The notes beneath the pieces are model-generated. The model was not told the origin of the DNA. It made no database searches and was given only the letters and a program-made list of their open reading frames with translations. 64,000 nt of DNA from Deinandra increscens subsp. villosa (lineage: Eukaryota; Streptophyta; Magnoliopsida; Asterales; Asteraceae): positions 40,077,279 through 40,141,278 of the forward strand of contig JBCNJP010000006.1 of NCBI GenBank assembly GCA_039602395.1, written 5' to 3'. Both the position numbers and the translations under genes were made by a program. Positions 25,531-37,299 of the stretch are shown piece after piece; within the stretch, counting starts at the first letter, position 1, and every line of letters starts with the position of its first letter.

Positions 25531-28500
25531 TTAGTTGCTCTGGGATCGACCCGATGTAACATCGTCGGGTCGCCCGGTGTCTTCCACAAAGTCATTGTTG
25601 GCCTTGGAAACAACTTTTGGTTTCCAAATTTGTAAAATTTTCAATTTTTGATCAGAACCTGAATCAGACTCAACCGACGTACTTGGTTTAGACCAAGACG
25701 ATTTACGAGTTGATGGTATCTTTGGGGACCAAGGTTCATCAAAAATTTGACCTTTGTTATCCACATATTTAGCAGTGTTGTGGATATATGCAGTCGTCGG
25801 ACAATCAGCAGCAAGATGTCCTGGTTGACGACATACATAACAAAGTCGTTCTCTAAACACATTTGAAAATTGGTTTGATTTTGAAAAACCTGATGAATGC
25901 TCAGAATCAAAATTGTCAAAGAAATCATCAGAGGAATCATACCTAGGAGACGGACTCCTTGAAGATGACGATCTTCCAGAATAGGAAGTGAATTCCTTCT
26001 GAGATGGTGATTTCTTTGCATTCTGTGCTTTAGAAGCCTTAGCAACTTTCACCGGTTTCTCTGTTTGAATCAGTTCTTCCTTCACAACAAACCCCACACC
26101 TTTGTGTTTGGAACCTGAAACCTTTGAAGTACTTGAGGAAAATCCCGAAACTACTCTTGCCTTAGCTTCACTTGTGAATTTAGCTTTAATATCTTTCAGT
26201 TTATTCTTCCCAACCAAAACTTTTTCTTCTTCGGTTGCAGATGAAGAACTTGACACAACCTTATCAAAAACCTTCTCATTCTCCAACAAAACAGACTTTG
26301 ACACAAATTTTGGAGCTTCACCCAAAGGCTTTTCCTTCTTTTTAGGACTTAGATTTATTCTTCTTGGGTGAAGTAACAAACTTGGAATAATCATGCAATT
26401 CATCTTTTGGATCAATCTGAGCAGCAGTAACTTCAGTTAAATCCACTGGTTGAGGAACCAAGTGAACATCAGCCTTCTGAGAACTATCTGAACTCTGATC
26501 CTGCTTGTATAAGAAATTTAGCATTGTGGGTGATAAATTGCAATTCTTCACTTGCCGCTTCAACTCCAAAATCTCCAGTTTTAAATCATTGATCTTTTGT
26601 TGAGCGTCAAAAACTTCTTTCTGTGACTTGATGAATTTTGCATTGAGATCATCATATTCATAAGTTTGTAGCTTTCGGATCTCACATTCAGCAAATAATT
26701 CTTCAAGAACACTTTCTCTCTTTTTCTTGTAAATCTCAACATCCTTTGTCAAAACTTCATTGTTATCACGATATAAAGTATTCTCATCGTGAAGCATAGA
26801 AATTTTGTTCTGAAGCTTTTCAACAGTAACAGCAGTTGTAGCAATAAGAGCAGTTGCTTCTTCATACTTTTTCTGTACTGGATAACTTTTCTCAAACAGA
26901 TTCTCAAAATCTTGAGCTGCATCTAAAGCTTCAGCCTTTGCTTTCTCACATTCGTCAGCCAATATTGTTTTCTCTTTTAAAACATCTTCATGAACATGAA
27001 CCAACGCATAATACTTCTTTTGAAAATCTTCTAATTCTTGCTTTAACACCACTATCTCTTCAGTCGAAATTTGATGACTTTGTTCAAAACTTGCAATCTC
27101 CTGAATAAATTTCTTACATTTAAGACATTCAGTCTCTTCAACCTTTGAACTCTCAGGAATTTTAGGTAATTCTTCTTGAACCATGGAGACACTTGAATAA
27201 GAATCAGAATCAGTTAAGATGCTATCATCATCAATATGACGAACAGTCAAAGCAAGTGCAGGTTTAGAATTATTCCTTTTAGCTTCAGTATCTGCATTCC
27301 ATGCAAACTCATTTGACTGTGGAAAAGTATTGGTCCAATCATGAACAAGATTAGCAGATTTCATCTCCACCTTCTCAATTTTATTTGGTGAATGATAAAC
27401 TAAATGTGCATGTTGACCAGTCTTCAATTTATGGTCTGCAGAACTTGGACATTCTCGAGCAAAGTGACCATAATTTGAACATTTATAACATTTCACCTTC
27501 GATTTATCCAAACCAATTTTACCCTCCTGATTCAATCTCTTCTTCCCAGTTCTGTTGAAAAATTTCTTCGTTCGTCGAACCAGCATTGCATACTGCCAAT
27601 TTAGATCCATTTCCTCCAAATGATCATAATCAATCTGATCATAATCTTCATTTGCTAACTCAGCATTACTCACAGCACCAGTGATAACACCAAAATATGA
27701 AGATACCAATGCAGACATTAAAGCATTATAATCATCGATAGTTTGAGCAGACAATGCAGATTGATTTGAAGAACTCGGAACAGAAACAGTACAACCAGCA
27801 GAAGAATAACTTGAAGATTCAGATTTACCTGCCAGGAATGCTGTCGGGGGTGCAGAATTAAGAATATTCGATTTCCCAGCATTCATTGTAGAATCATTTT
27901 CACCATGATACACTGCAGGATTCTGAATTTGTGTAGGAAGAGACTTGTTCACCATCAATTCCATATCCCTAGCCTGAATTCTTTGAACTAAATCATTGAA
28001 AGACAATCCTTGAAAATCCTTGTCATGAGTAATCATCATAACATAATTCTCCCATTTTTCAGGTAGAGCTTCCAAAATCTTCTCTTTCATATCAGCTTCG
28101 TCTTTAGTAAGATTCACCAAGCGCATTTCACTCATCAGATGAGCAAATCTTGCAATCAGATTGGGAATCGTTTCATTCTGATAATGTTTAAAGCTGTCAA
28201 ACTCTTTCTTCAAAACCTTTTGTCGACTTTTCTTGTACTGGTCATTGCCTTCACATCTTTTCTCTAAAGCATCCCATAGACTTTTCGATGTGTAGTTACC
28301 AGCAAATTGATGAAGTAATTCTTTAGGCAATGCCATTGTTAAAGTACCATAAGCCTTTTTCTCAGCTTGATAAGCTTTCTTTTGTTCAGAAGACATTTTT
28401 CTTTGAAGTATAGGTTCACCAGTTTCATCTTTAGGATAAACATATTGCTCAGTGAACGCTAACCACATATCAATATCATTTGTATCGACATATGCTTCAA

Positions 28501-28648
28501 ACCGTTTAACCCAACTATGATAATCTTCCAACTTTAGCAATTTGGGAACTTTCTGACTTGTTCCAATTTCATTATCATAGTTCATCATCGTTTGCATAGT
28601 TGCTTGAACTGAGTTTTGAATAGCCGCGAACGCTTGAAAATCGGACAT
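25531..28648 (-). CDS. A2 Gag (two zinc knuckles), one frameshift
   Basis: The first open frame (28648-26342, 768 aa) starts MSDFQAFAAIQNSVQ and contains a copia-type Gag core with LLKLEDYHSWVKRF, ALPKELLHQF, SLWDALEKRCEGND and ILEALPEKWENYV (UBN2-like). The first zinc knuckle CYKCSNYGHFAREC is at residues 387-400. A long Glu/Lys-rich coiled coil follows (about residues 500-700). Around 26350, one extra T gives TCC-TAA and ends the frame. Deleting it in the mind's eye joins the Lys-rich linker to the second open frame (25531-26415), which holds the second knuckle CYVCRQPGHLAADC (25801-25842) and ends GRSQSN. No protease, integrase or RT follows. Gag should form the particle. Its length is well above the 300-500 residues usual for plant copia Gag. 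Confidence 0.88.
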
Positions 28649-28669
28649 TTTCGAAACACAGGTTACTGT

Positions 28670-28960
28670 TCACTCCGAACCTTGTCCGAACCTAATATAC
28701 CCTCCGAACTTCCTCCGAACGTGGTCCGAACTCAGAAAAACAGTCCGAACTCTCTCCGAACTCTCACCGAACCCAGTAGACTCCGAAACCCTCCGATCCC
28801 TAGTCCGACCTCTCACCGAACGAACAAAATGGTCCGAACGCTCTCCGAACAACCTCCGAACGACCTCCGAACCTGGCGTTCGGAGCAGTTAGACCGAGCT
28901 TACTCCGAACCTGGAGTGCGGAGCAGTTATGCCGAACGAGGAGTTCGGCCGAACGCGATA
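28670..28960 (-). repeat. TTCGG word array in A2 leader
   Basis: I count about 17 CCGAA words on plus (TTCGG in sense) in 290 bp between the primer site and the gag start, nearly all in one orientation. Confidence 0.85.
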
Positions 28961-29185
28961 TTTCGAAAAAATTTGGAAAAACTCACTGAAATTGACACCT
29001 CTCGAGCTGTAAACACTCAATCAACTGAACACGAACAAACAGAGACATATTGAACGTATATCATGATGATTAGAACGATGATTTTGAGAAATGAAGATGA
29101 TAAACAAATTTTGAAACTCAAAAACGTGAATTTGAACTCGAAAACACTAAAAACACTGATCTCCGACTAGTAGAGTAAACCTATT

Positions 29186-29197
29186 GCTCTGATACCA
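29186..29197 (-). other. Primer-binding site of A2 (initiator tRNA-Met)
   Basis: GCTCTGATACCA on plus, two bases from the LTR start at 29200. Confidence 0.92.
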
Positions 29198-29199
29198 CT

Positions 29200-29526
29200 T
29201 GAAAGTTCGTGAGCGTGAGAATCTTCTACTTAGCCGTATAGAAATCAATGTAAACGAGTAAAACACAAAGAGTAAATACAACTGAGACTTGTATTAACCA
29301 CAGAGACCACAAAGTACACTCAGAAAGTATATGACACGGAAGCTCTCTAATTCTATACAAGACTAACATATTTATAGGCTGAAACCACGACTGGCCGAAC
29401 CTCAGGTTCGGCCAAGCTTCGGCGGCTCCGATCTTCGAGTTCGGACAAGGTTCGGCCAACCCTAAACTTGAACGTTCCGTCTTGTTCTCGATACTTCACA
29501 TGACGATCAGGAACCATGTATGTACA
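29200..29526 (-). repeat. 5' LTR of A2
   Basis: 327 bp, paired with 23649-23975. The outermost bases have drifted (GTATGTACA against GTATCAACA). Confidence 0.93.
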
Positions 29527-29531
29527 ATGCT

Positions 29532-29664
29532 CGTATAGTTATGGTTATACAAAACCCTAATTTGCTAAGGTTAACACAGTCAACACATAAATGTTCACAC
29601 ACCATTTATTACATTTTAAGTTCAATTAAAGTCAGGAAAAAAACTGAAAAGACGGATTGTCACA
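29532..29664 (-). repeat. 5' LTR of B1, terminal 133 bp
   Basis: It continues the LTR text after A2 (CGTATAGTTATGGTTATAC...) as at 13230-13362 and ends TTGTCACA before duplication TATCT. Confidence 0.92.
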
Positions 29665-29669
29665 TATCT

Positions 29670-31575
29670 AATTCTTCAAACAATTCTTTCTTTAATTTAT
29701 CTTCATTTCTCTTTTGAATTTCCAAGTTTGCAGCTTGAACCTTATTAATACTAACCAACTCCTGCTTTTCATCCAACAACTTCTCCATATCAACTTGATA
29801 AGCTTCAATCTTAGCAGCTGACTCTTCAACATTCTTTGTAAGTAGATCAAGTTTGATTTTGGACTTGTCAAACAAATTCTAAAAATTAGTAGCAGCATCT
29901 TCTGCTTCATCCTTCCATCTCTTAACTTCTTTTACCAACTCATAATTTTCTTCACATAACTTTGCTTTTGCAGATTCAACATCCCTTCTGTCTTGTTTAG
30001 AAATATCTAAAACTCCATTCAGCATGTTGATCTCATTAGTCAAGCACTCATTCTTCATAACCAACTCCTTTTCATGTTCTTTAGAAATCTGCAACTCTGA
30101 ATTAACCAAAGTAAATTCCTTAGAAAGCTTTTGAATTTTATGCAACAAAGAAGCATTTTCTTTCAACAGACTTTCCAAATTTTTAGCAGATACATAAGAA
30201 CTTGGTGTTGAACTAGTATCGGAACTAGTATCTGAATACGAATCATCTGACTGATCATGAGTAACAATCAAAGTTGAAGAATCATACCCAAATCGTTGAC
30301 CCCAATCAAAAACACCATCATGTTGAGTTGTTAACGCTATTGGCTTGTCTGAGTTACTAGAAGATGGCTGAGTAAAACCAAGTTTGCTTGATAGAGGAAA
30401 ACCAGACTTCTGTTGACATTCTTTGGCAAAATGACCAAGCTTTGAACATTTGTAACACTTCAACTTCGACTTATCAAAACCTAATTTTTCACTAAAATCA
30501 GCAGTAGATTTTCCATGCTTCTTAAAAAATCACTTTGATCTATGACTCAACATAGCATATTGCCAAGATAGATCAATTCAGTCAGTTGATCATCATCAAG
30601 AGCATCAAGATCATCTCTGACTAATTGTGCATCAACAACATTTTTGATAACTAAACCAAAAGACGATGAGATTAAAGCAGCAATCATTTTGGCAAAATCA
30701 TCCATTGATTCAGCAGAAAAGGCATTTTGACTTGAAGAATTTGGAATTGTAAAACTACAACCCCGTGATGAATTGTTATCAGAATTTCCTGAATTTCCAA
30801 CCATAAAGGCAATATTTGGTGCAGAACTCAAAGTTGGTTTAGATATAGCATTCACACTTTCCATATTCTCACCATGATATAACTCAGGATTCTGTAAAGT
30901 AGCAGTTAACTTCTTTGAATTTAACATTTCCATTTCTCGAGCATGAAGTTTTCAAGTAAGCTCGTGAAATGTTAATGTAGAGTAATCTTTATCATGTGTG
31001 AGTAGCAGAACATAGTTTTCCCACTTTTCAGGCAATGCTTCCATAATCTTTTCCTTCAAATCAGCGTCAGTTTTCTCAATACCAACAACCTTCAACTCAC
31101 TAATTAAATGTGAAAACCGGGAAACCAGAGCAGTAATGTTCTCATTGTCATAAAATTGAAAATTATCAAACTCTTTATTCAACAATTTCTTTCGACTTTT
31201 CTTGTAATCATCATTACCCTCACCGTATGATTTCTTGCAAGTACTAAATTGATGTAGACACTCAGTGGGTAATGCCATTGTTAGATAACCAAAAGATTTT
31301 TGTTCTAACTCGTATGATTTCCTTTCAGCATTGCCAAAGGTATGAACTTCCATAAAATCTCCCGCATCAGTCGGATGTTGATAGAGTTTCTTGATCGGAA
31401 TCCACAAATCGATATCATTCGTACTTATATAAGCCGAAAATCGTTGCTTCCAATTATGATAATCTTCCACTTTCAACAATTTTGGAACTTTCTGACTTGT
31501 TCCGATTTCATTATCAAAATTCAGCATAGTTTGCATTGCACTTTGCATCGCGGAAAACGCATGAAATTCCGACAT
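29670..31575 (-). pseudogene. A1 gag, 5' part
   Basis: It begins at 31575 with MSEFHAFSAMQSAMQTMLNF, followed by the Gag core (VPKLLKVEDYHNWKQRF, ALPTECLHQF, EALPEKWENYVLLLTHDKDYS), with a short deletion after CKKS that removes the QLWDALSARCE stretch. Frames change near 30940 and 30500. The first knuckle CYKCSKLGHFAKEC is near 30420-30465, then the coiled coil runs to the insertion point of B1. It is aligned throughout with A4. The sequence continues at 10329-9047. Non-functional. Confidence 0.88.
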
Positions 31576-31599
31576 CGTGAAAAATTTGAATTCTGATTG

Positions 31600-31860
31600 G
31601 CCGAACTCTCTCCGAACTTGTCACAGTGCTCCGAACCTCCACGGAACTCCCTCCGAACCTAAATCAATTGACCGAACTTCCACCGAACCTAAAAAGTTCC
31701 GATCTATCACCAAACGAACTCCGAACTTCGACTGAACCAGCTCAAACTCTGAACTTTGACCAAAAGCTGACCGAACTCTCACCGAGGACTCACCGAACTC
31801 TTTCCGAACTAGAGCCTCGGAGCGGTTACTCTGAACTCGACCAGGTACCTCCGAACTTTG
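31600..31860 (-). repeat. TTCGG word array in A1 leader
   Basis: At least 11 CCGAA words on plus within 260 bp, several partly decayed, located between gag start and primer site. Confidence 0.8.
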
Positions 31861-32074
31861 ACATACCTTTTCAAAAACACGCGAAACTTGACTGATTTTG
31901 ACGAAATTTGTAACTGAGGATCGAGAAAAATGATAAAGAATGATTAAGAAGCAATTTTGACACCAAATACTCGATAGAACTGATGAAAAACACACAAACA
32001 AACCTGAAAAAAGCACCAAACACGCATCAAAGATCCAGAAATAGCAACCACAGATCAGTAGAATGAACCAGAAC

Positions 32075-32086
32075 GCTCTGATACCA
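32075..32086 (-). other. Primer-binding site of A1 (initiator tRNA-Met)
   Basis: GCTCTGATACCA on plus, two bases before the LTR at 32089. Confidence 0.92.
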
Positions 32087-32088
32087 CT

Positions 32089-32437
32089 TGAAAATGCGTG
32101 AGCATCGGATCGTCTACTCGATCTAGCTAATCGGAGATCGAAACATAATTAACCGATTGTTTTATTGATCAACGAAGAACAATTACAATCAGTAAAGACT
32201 TAGAAACAATCTCAGAGAAACACACTCAGAAAGACACACTTAACAGAAATCTCACACGCTTAGAACTCACTATTACAAAGACAAGATCACTATTTATACA
32301 GCCTAGCCGATCCATGTCCAAACCTCAGGTTTGGCCAGTCCGAACTTCAGGTTCGGACCACGTTCGGCCAAGTGACATTTGGCTTGCTCTTGTACATAGC
32401 TTGATACTTCACACGACGCACATTTCAGGTATCAACA
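32089..32437 (-). repeat. 5' LTR of A1
   Basis: 349 bp, the partner of 6962-7310, followed by duplication CTCAA. Confidence 0.93.
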
Positions 32438-32687
32438 CTCAAGAAGACGGAGAATCGATGTATGACACTTGGGAACACTTCAAGGAACTCTTGAGGAAAT
32501 GCCCTCATCATGGTCTCGTGATTTGGCAGCAGATTTCTATCTTCGATAATGGTTTACACCCGCAAACCCGCCAAATCCTCGACTCCAACTCTGTGGCATT
32601 TTAGGGAATGGAAGTCATGAGGTAGTCTTCTCCAAAATTGAAGACATTGCACAAACTAGCTTTCAGTGGCACACTTTCCGCAATGCG
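32438..32687 (+). pseudogene. G2 gag, continuation after A1
   Basis: It resumes the Gag text cut at 6961: ESMYDTWEHFKELLRKCPHHGLVIWQQISIFDNGLHPQTRQILDSNS, equivalent to 800-1035 of G1. Similarity stops abruptly at about 32687 after CGCAATGC. Confidence 0.85.
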
Positions 32688-33055
32688 AATAATCTTAGGG
32701 GATGTGACGATCATACCCTTTTTAAAAATACCTATGACTTGATCCATGAAGTTAGTTTTAAAGCGAGTTACGTCCACTACTACTCCTCTAATAAGTATCT
32801 GTGAATTATAAACCTCAACCCCTTGAGCTTTCATCTCATGAATGATTATCAATCACAATAGTTTTTCTTTCGAAACTCATTCCCACGAATTTAGATCGAC
32901 TGCAGACCTTTTAGAATACAATATTCATGGATTACTAAAACGTACTAAATCTTGAACCCAGACCCACTTTCTATGTAGCAAATAAACATTGTTTCTAGAT
33001 GGGATAATCTATGTGGTCACATTGTTCAAAACCCTGGATACTAATTTTGGACCAT
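32688..33055. other. Unassigned spacer between G2 and G3
   Basis: About 370 bp with no match to the other elements in this window. The only open frame (minus, 32601-32852) has no recognisable domain. It may be host DNA or an eroded transposon fragment. Confidence 0.4.
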
Positions 33056-33318
33056 TGGTGTGCGCGTGGTATATAAAAATGGCAATATTAATTACAGCTT
33101 TGATGCATAAACTTTTCACCACATTCACGGGCAAGAGCACCCATCATGGAGCATTATAGTATGGGTAAGATTTTAAGGTTGTCCAAGGACACGTGGGGAA
33201 TAAGGCCTTTGATATATAATCTTTCGTCAACAACCAACCGGATTTTAAATATATAAGTGAGGGGTTGTTTAGGAGTTAATTAAACTAAGAAAGTAAAAGA
33301 AGAAAAGAAAATAAATGA
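33056..33318 (-). repeat. 3' LTR of G3, part before A3
   Basis: It matches 63206-63465 (TTGATGCATAAGCTTTT, CATATTCACGGGC, ACAACCAACCGG). It ends at AATGA, a one-base variant of the target AATAA. Confidence 0.85.
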
Positions 33319-33706
33319 TGTTGGTACATAATCTGTGTGTTGTGTGAAGTGTCTAAAGAAGACGGTGTGAAGATCTGAACAAGACAAAGCTACTTGTTGC
33401 TGTTATACGAATGAAGTTCGAACTGGCACGAACTTACGTCATCTGAACTGGCAGTTCGGATGGGTTCGGACCAGACGAACCGGTTTGTCTGGGTTTGGAC
33501 AATCGGGTATAAATAGATGTTTTAGCTTTGTATTTCATGATGAGCTTGTGAGATCAGTGAGCTTAAGTGTGTGTTTTTTACGGTGTTTCTCGAAGTGATT
33601 CCAGGTTATACGTTGACTCTTTTGTGATAAATAAAACAACATTTAATTACATTTTGTATCTGAAATAGCTAGATCGAGTAGACGATCTAATGCTCACTCT
33701 CTTTTA
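33319..33706 (+). repeat. 5' LTR of A3
   Basis: 388 bp. The end has mutated from CA to TA. A TATA box (TATAAATAG, about 33510-33520) follows the GTTCGGAC words. Confidence 0.88.
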
Positions 33707-33708
33707 GG

Positions 33709-33720
33709 TGGTATCAAAGC
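33709..33720 (+). other. Primer-binding site of A3 (initiator tRNA-Met, one mismatch)
   Basis: TGGTATCAAAGC against the usual TGGTATCAGAGC. Confidence 0.85.
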
Positions 33721-33929
33721 TTTCTGGTTCACTCTACTGATCTGTGGTTGCTATTTTTGGAGTTTTTGGTTAAAAAATGTCGTTTTTCACAAATTTGGAG
33801 TGTTTTTGCAGGTTTTTGATCATTTCTATCGAGAATTTCATAAATATTTCTCTCCTAAATCATTCCTTATCACTTTTTCTGGTCTACTGCTAAAAATCTC
33901 GTTCAAAACTGTTCGATATCGTGATTTTT

Positions 33930-34375
33930 GCTCGAAAACATGGTGAGTTTGTTCGAGTTCATGTGAGTTCGGAAACTGCAAAATAGCCGTCGTCCGAACT
34001 CCCAGTTCATCCAGGTTCGTTTGAATTCGTACATCCAAAGTCTCGGTTTTGACACTTTCGGTCGTTCTCAGTTCGTTTGTGTTTGGTTCAGATAAGTTCG
34101 GGCTCTGTTCGGATACCTGAAGTCCTAGTTCGAATAGGTTTGGTTACCCGAAGTACCAGTTCGGAAGACTTAGGTTACTTTCTGTTTGTTTGATTTCAGT
34201 TTGGCTTAGTTCGTTTACACGAAGTGTTGGTTCGGCTGAGTTTAGATATTAGTTCGTATCAGTTTCGGTATTTATCAGTTCGGACAGGTTCGTAATAAGT
34301 TTTCAGTTCAGTTACACTTCAATTCGGCTAGGTTCGGATCAAAATTTTCTATTCAGGTTCAGTTCGGCTACCAGA
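33930..34375 (+). repeat. Decayed TTCGG array in A3 leader
   Basis: Many GTTCGG, GTTCGT and TTTGG words. Numerous copies look like TTCGG with C-to-T changes at the CG or neighbouring C, as expected of an old methylated array. Confidence 0.6.
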
Positions 34376-34393
34376 CTTTAAAAAATATTTTCA

Positions 34394-36485
34394 AAATTTC
34401 GAATTTCTAAGCTTTTCCCGTTATGCAAAATGCGATGCAAACCTTGATTAATTTTGACAACGAAATTGGAACAAGCCAGAAAGTTCCCAAGTTGTTAAAG
34501 TTGGAGAATTATCAAAATTGGAAACAACGTTTTTCTACTTACATTAACACGAATGATATCGATTTATGGATTTCAATTTGAAAGCTTTACATGCATCCAA
34601 CTGATCAAGGAGATTTTAAAGAAATTCACAATTTTGATGCTGCTGAAAGGAAAAGTTATGAGCTTGAGCAAAAAGTGTTTGGTTATCTTACTATGGCTTT
34701 ACGTACCGAAATGCTACATCAATTCAGCACTTGTAAGAAAAGTAAACAATTATGAGATGCGTTATCGGCAAGATATGCAGGCAATGATAAATACAAGAAG
34801 AGTCGAAGAAAGGTGTTGAACAAAGAGTTTGATAACTTTCAGCATTCTGAAAATGAAAACATCATGGCTCTTGTATCAAGATTTTCACATCTTATTAGAA
34901 AAATGGGAAAATTATTGAGATTGAGAAAACTGATCAAGAATTGAAAGAGAAGTAATAGAGGCACTACCAGAAAAATGGGAAAATTATGTGTTCTTGCTTA
35001 CACATGACAAAGAATCTTCCACATTATCATTTCATGAATTAACTGGTAGACTTCATGCTCGAGAAATGGAAATGATGAATTCCAACAAGTCAACTGCTAA
35101 ATTGCAAAATCCAGAATTATATCATGGTGAGAATGCTGCTAGTATAACTGCTAAGGCTAAACCATGTCTTAGTTCTGCACCAACTACTGCTTTTATTGGT
35201 AATTTGTCTGGAATTTCTGATAATACTGTTTCATCAAGAGGTTGCAGTTTTACAATTCCAGAATCATCAAATCAAAATGCATTTTCTGTCAAATCAGTTA
35301 ATGATTGTGCTAGATTGATCTCTGCTCTCATTTCATCATCTTTTGAAATGATTATCAATGATGTCAGCAATGCTCGGTTGATTGAAAAAGATCTGAATGA
35401 AATTGATGATGATCAATTAAATGAAATGGATATGGCATGACAATTTGCTACGCTGACTCAGATGTCTCAACGGTTTTATAAGAAAACTGGAAGACGTGCT
35501 TTTGATAGAGATGGAAAATTGAGTTTGGACAAATCTAAAATAAAATGTTACAAATGTTCAAATCTTGGCTATTTTGCAAGAGAATGTCAGCAATCTCATG
35601 TTCACAAGTCTGATTCAAAAGCTACAAATTGCTCTCAACCATCATTAACTAAGTCTACTAATCAAGCTTTGACTATTACTAATGATGGATGTTATAATAG
35701 GGGAAACATGTTTCTTAATAAGTCAGATTTGATTGTCAAACATGAGCAAGATGATTATTATTCTAATTCAAGTTCTTATGAATCTGCTAAGAATGAAAAT
35801 TTTGAATCGAAGATTGAAAGTTTGTTGAAGGAGAATGCTGGTTTAGTAAAAGAAATAAGTTTACTTATAGAAGCATTGAAATTAGAGAAATCACATCTAA
35901 AGGCATCCAAGGAAGAACTCAAAGAGTCTGAGCTAAAATTTGTCAAATTGTCTAAAAAGAATGATGAGTTAGTTCAAGAAGTTGAAAAATGGAAAGCTGA
36001 GCAAAAGACGTTGAAAAATATTTCAATGATCTGTCTGAAAAATCGAAGATTAAGCTTGATATGCTTACCAAGACTTCTGATGCAAATGTTGCCAAAATTG
36101 AGAAATATCAAATTGAAACGAAAAAATTGTTGGATGAAAAGGGAATGTTGGCAAGAGTGAATAAATTACAAAATGCAAATCTTGATATTCAGAAAAGGAA
36201 TGAAGATAAGTGGAAGAAAGAGTTGTTCGTTGAGCTAGAAAAACTAAAATTGCAAAAGTATGAAACTCACAAGGTTGCTTAAAGGTTGATAGCTACAAAA
36301 AAGGAATTGGCGGAAGCACAAAAGAAGATTTCTGATTTGAAGATGTAAGTGATTGATGCAAACCTTCTTTTAAACAATGTCACCAATTCACAATCTTTTT
36401 CAAGCTTTTTAGACAACGATGAAAATTTTGAAAGAATGTTTGACAAGCCCGTGTCACCCCCAGGAAGTCTCAAAGAAGTTGTTAA
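34394..36485 (+). pseudogene. A3 gag, 5' part
   Basis: The original start has been lost (ATT for ATG) and a stop follows a few codons later. The text then aligns with A4 Gag: NFDNEIGTSQKVPKLLKLENYQNW, with a TGA near 34580, a duplicated/garbled patch near 34890-34980 and further stops at 34755 and 35438. The first knuckle, near 35558-35599, reads CYKCSNLGYFAREC: the zinc-binding His is replaced by Tyr. The coiled coil follows with frameshifts near 36150. At 36485 the reading is cut by C and resumes at 52914. Confidence 0.85.
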
Positions 36486-37140
36486 TGTAGGGATATGATC
36501 ATGTAATAGTAAGCATATGTCCGGAAATTATTTTAGCCTACGGGGTCACACGTCTCGACACCAAATGTATTAATATTAATTAATAGTTAATTAATATTTA
36601 TCACGAATTATTTAACGAGGTTTCGTTAAAAACTGACAGTTAATTGTTAACAAAGGGTGTTAGTTGTAATTAGAGAGAGTTGTAATTGGATTACAATTGA
36701 GAAAAGGCTTTGGATAGGGCCTCTAGTCGATTTCGATCTAGGGCTCCTATGCCAACCCTTAACTTGTTTATCAAGTCTTTTAAACCTATATATAGACCCT
36801 CTGGGTTTAAGGTTTAGCTGCGGCTTTTATCTGATAAAAGGCAAACCCTAATTCTCTCTCTCTTCTCTCTCGAATTCGGCAACAAGAAAACCCAAGGGGG
36901 GTTTCGGTTCTTGTGTGGTTCGACCAAGGCCAACTTGAGTGGAGGTGTTCGTAATCAAAGTGGTAGCACATAGCATTGGTGTGTCGTGTGTGCGATCGTA
37001 GAGGTATTTGCTTTAAATCCTCCAAGAGATCAAGTCAATCCGAGCTCATAAGGTAAACATGTTCTATCCGGTTAGTTAGAATAATTCATAGGTTTCTTTC
37101 CGCTGCGTACTCGTGAGATAATTTGTTATATAACCCAACA
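36486..37140 (+). repeat. 5' LTR of C
   Basis: 655 bp, equal in length to the 3' LTR. A TATA-like TATATATA lies at 36787-36794. Confidence 0.94.
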
Positions 37141-37141
37141 G

Positions 37142-37155
37142 TGGTATCACGGGCC
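37142..37155 (+). other. Primer-binding site of C
   Basis: TGGTATCACGGGCC starts one base after the LTR. The first eight bases equal the initiator-Met site, and the rest differs from TGGTATCAGAGC. Confidence 0.7.
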
Positions 37156-37299
37156 ACCTATGATTTTAATTAATTACCGGGAATAAAAACTTAGAAGGGG
37201 GGTAACCAAATCAGATTCTAGCTTTTCGATCCAATTAAAAATCGTGTTTTACAATTGGAAAAGGTTTCGAAAATTGGTAAAAACGGAAAAATTCGATGG

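Larger units (their letters stand above)
23649..29526 (-). mobile_element. Gag-only LTR retrotransposon A2 (TR-GAG type)
   Basis: The LTRs are 23649-23975 and 29200-29526 (327 bp each), with duplication ATGCT (23644-23648, 29527-29531) in the B1 LTR. On minus the order is primer site (29186-29197), TTCGG leader, gag (28648 to 25531), 3' UTR with the triple stem-loop (24706-24947), purine tract GAGGGGGAGTT (23976-23987) and 3' LTR. Gag is the only coding part and is almost intact (one frameshift). The LTRs are very similar, so the insertion is recent. Confidence 0.94.
10335..29664 (-). mobile_element. Long-LTR retrotransposon B1 (Tekay/Del-like ends, no coding capacity)
   Basis: Two LTRs of about 3.0 kb start TGTCACACCCC and end CACA on plus, with duplication TATCT on both sides (10330-10334, 29665-29669). 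The primer site GCTCTGATACCA (20761-20772, plus reading) places the 5' LTR on the right, so the element is minus. The sequence before the 3' LTR, read in sense, contains GGACGAAAATTC and AATAAGGGGATAC, resembling the GGGACGAAATTC...GGGG stretch that ends Tekay-type chromoviruses. No gag or pol is detectable in the 5.1 kb of own interior. T (16538-18845) and A2 (23649-29526) are later insertions. Confidence 0.9.
6962..32437 (-). mobile_element. Gag-only LTR retrotransposon A1 (TR-GAG type), carrying B1
   Basis: Two 349-bp LTRs (6962-7310 and 32089-32437) start TGAAAATGCG and end GTATCAACA on the plus strand and are flanked by the 5-bp duplication CTCAA (6957-6961, 32438-32442). On the minus strand the order is 5' LTR, initiator-Met primer site (32075-32086), TTCGG-rich leader, gag, 3' UTR with conserved hairpins, purine-rich tract, 3' LTR. 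Only gag is encoded. The two LTRs differ at many positions, more than those of A2 or A4, so this is an older insertion. It was inserted into G2 gag and later hit by B1. Confidence 0.93.

Noticed and set aside
28616..29053. Plus-strand 145-aa open frame rich in Ser, Glu, Pro and Asn
   Set aside because: It is the TTCGG leader array of A2 read on the opposite strand.
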